6,682 nt of DNA from an uncultured cyanobacterium. Lineage in GTDB: Bacteria; Cyanobacteriota; Cyanobacteriia; CACIAM-69d. The stretch spans positions 1-6,682 of the forward strand of contig CALCTI010000318.1 of the NCBI GenBank assembly GCA_937894105.1. The letters run 5' to 3'. The notes beneath the pieces are model-generated. The model was not told the origin of the DNA. It saw only the letters and a program-made list of their open reading frames with translations, and searched no databases. Positions 6,015 to 6,682 of the stretch are shown one piece after another; position 1 is the stretch's first letter; each line of letters starts with the position of its first letter. The translations under genes were made by a program, and so were the position numbers.

Positions 6015-6500
6015 ATGAGTGTCATTAGCCAAGTCATCCTTAAAGCAGACGATGAACTGCGCTATCCCAGCAGCGGTGAGCTAAGCAATATTTCAAGCTT
6101 TTTAAAAACCGGTGAGCAACGGGTGCGCATCGTCAAAACTTTGACCGAGAACGAAAATAAAATTGTTCAAGAGTCGAGTCGTAACCGGTGGCAGCGTCGC
6201 CCAGACGACATCGCCCCCGGCTTTAACGCGTACGGTCAGCGTGAGCTAGCCCAGTGTTTGCGCGACTACGGTTGGTATTTGCGCCTGGTGACCTACGGTC
6301 TACTGTCTGGCGACAAAGACCCCATCGAGCGCATTGGTATTATTGGCGTCCGGGAAATGTACAACTCTTTGGGCGTTCCCGTACCCGGTATGGCGATCGC
6401 CATTGAGTGCTTGAAAAACGCATCCTTGGCCTTGCTGATCCCTGAAGACGCCGCCGAAGCTGCTCCCTACTTCGACTACATCATTCAAGCCATGTCCTAG
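6015..6500 (+). CDS. apcD: Allophycocyanin alpha-B subunit (phycobilisome core terminal emitter)
   Basis: A 161-residue protein of the usual length for allophycocyanin alpha chains, ending in PYFDYIIQAMS. C81, in CLRDYGWYLRLVTYG (81-95), is the thioether attachment site for phycocyanobilin, with D84 contacting the chromophore. The Y-G-W-Y at 85-88 and N-terminus MSVISQVILKADDELRYPSSGEL point to ApcD, not ApcA, which has D-L-D-Y-Y there and starts MSIVTKSIV. ApcD replaces one ApcA in a core trimer, absorbs near 670 nm, emits near 680 nm and passes energy toward photosystem I and II on the thylakoid surface. Residues 53-80 (ESSRNRWQRRPDDIAPGFNAYG) differ from typical ApcD, notably PGF in place of PGG, and a second cysteine lies at 132. 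The gene stands alone with its own leader and terminator, as apcD usually does. A divergent or far-red-type ApcD is possible but has no support from the neighbours. Confidence 0.9.
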   Translation: MSVISQVILKADDELRYPSSGELSNISSFLKTGEQRVRIVKTLTENENKIVQESSRNRWQRRPDDIAPGFNAYGQRELAQCLRDYGWYLRLVTYGLLSGDKDPIERIGIIGVREMYNSLGVPVPGMAIAIECLKNASLALLIPEDAAEAAPYFDYIIQAMS

Positions 6501-6514
6501 GGTGCACCCCCTAA

Positions 6515-6539
6515 ACTGCTCTCTGGGCAGAGAGACAGT
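6515..6539 (+). other. Stable 3' UTR hairpin after apcD
   Basis: ACTGCTCTCT (6515-6524) pairs with AGAGAG plus CAGT (6529-6539) around the loop GGGC, with one bulged A at 6535. It lies 15 bases after the stop and has no T-run behind it, so it is more likely to protect the 3' end of the abundant mRNA or assist the terminator that follows than to terminate by itself. Confidence 0.6.
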
Positions 6540-6551
6540 GGAAAAACAATC

Positions 6552-6602
6552 AAAAATTCCCTAGCTGCGGCGGTGATTGCCGAACGGTTAGGGAATTTTT
6601 TA
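6552..6602 (+). terminator. Intrinsic terminator of apcD
   Basis: AAAAATTCCCTA (6552-6563) pairs perfectly with TAGGGAATTTTT (6589-6600); wobble and Watson-Crick pairs continue inward (6564-6567 with 6585-6588) to an inner CGGC/GCCG stem (6568-6571 with 6579-6582). It runs into a T-tract. The A-tract on the left arm would let it act on transcripts from the other strand too. Confidence 0.88.
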
Positions 6603-6606
6603 TGAA

Positions 6607-6643
6607 TTGAAATTTTGTGTGTTGGGATTTTGTGTGTTGAAAT
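6607..6643 (+). repeat. 15-bp tandem repeat, about 2.5 copies
   Basis: The unit TTGNNATTTTGTGTG is present at 6607-6621 (NN = AA) and 6622-6636 (NN = GG), followed by a partial TTGAAAT (6637-6643). It lies just beyond the apcD terminator in a stretch with no gene. Function unknown; a short slippage-prone repeat or the edge of a binding-site cluster for a gene beyond the window are both possible. Confidence 0.65.
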
Positions 6644-6682
6644 GCGGTGACCACACTGGCGAAAAAGCTGAGAAAATCTTGT

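Noticed and set aside
1..6682. CRISPR array, tRNA, rRNA or transposase gene
   Set aside because: I found no regularly spaced direct repeats longer than 15 bp, no cloverleaf-like sequence, no rRNA-like stretch, and no open frame with transposase or integrase motifs.

Overview
The window comes from a cyanobacterium. The octamer GCGATCGC (HIP1) occurs about 14 times in 6.7 kb, where a random sequence would have about 0.1, and the last gene encodes an allophycocyanin alpha-type phycobilisome subunit (ApcD). A MITE-like palindromic element with ends CAGGACTTACGCA also fits a filamentous or Oscillatoriales-type genome, but the genus cannot be fixed from sequence alone.

Layout. (1) Positions 2-205, plus: 3' end of a YbaB/EbfC nucleoid-associated protein gene, closed by a perfect 14-bp hairpin (240-280) that can terminate transcription from both sides. 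(2) Positions 309-908 and 945-3680, minus: an apparent two-gene operon. The promoter-proximal gene is a 911-aa TIGR03960-type radical SAM protein fused to a C-terminal TIGR03936/DUF2344 domain. Behind it, after a 36-bp gap, lies a 199-aa uncharacterised protein with a PD-(D/E)XK nuclease-like signature. (3) Positions 3681-3923: divergent intergenic region with a 20-bp-spaced direct repeat over a possible minus-strand promoter. (4) Positions 3924-4619, plus: membrane-anchored L,D-transpeptidase (YkuD). (5) Positions 4686-5531, minus: PHP-domain phosphoesterase of the YciV/TrpH (RNase AM) type, convergent with the transpeptidase. (6) Positions 5532-6014: a long gap holding a 155-bp MITE-like element, a 14-bp tandem duplication at its edge and the leader of the next gene, which contains a perfect 10-bp hairpin. 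(7) Positions 6015-6500, plus: apcD, followed by two hairpins, the second a strong intrinsic terminator. (8) Positions 6607-6643: a 15-bp tandem repeat near the window end.

How the genes relate. Most are unrelated single-transcript housekeeping genes: nucleoid structure, cell-wall cross-linking, nucleotide or RNA phosphoester hydrolysis and light harvesting. The only pair likely to be co-transcribed is the radical SAM gene and the PD-(D/E)XK-like gene. In many bacteria the TIGR03960/TIGR03936 proteins sit next to RNase E/G, so a nuclease-fold protein in that downstream place is the most interesting lead here. I see no clear evidence of a new defence or mobile system: no CRISPR array, tRNA, rRNA or transposase gene was found.
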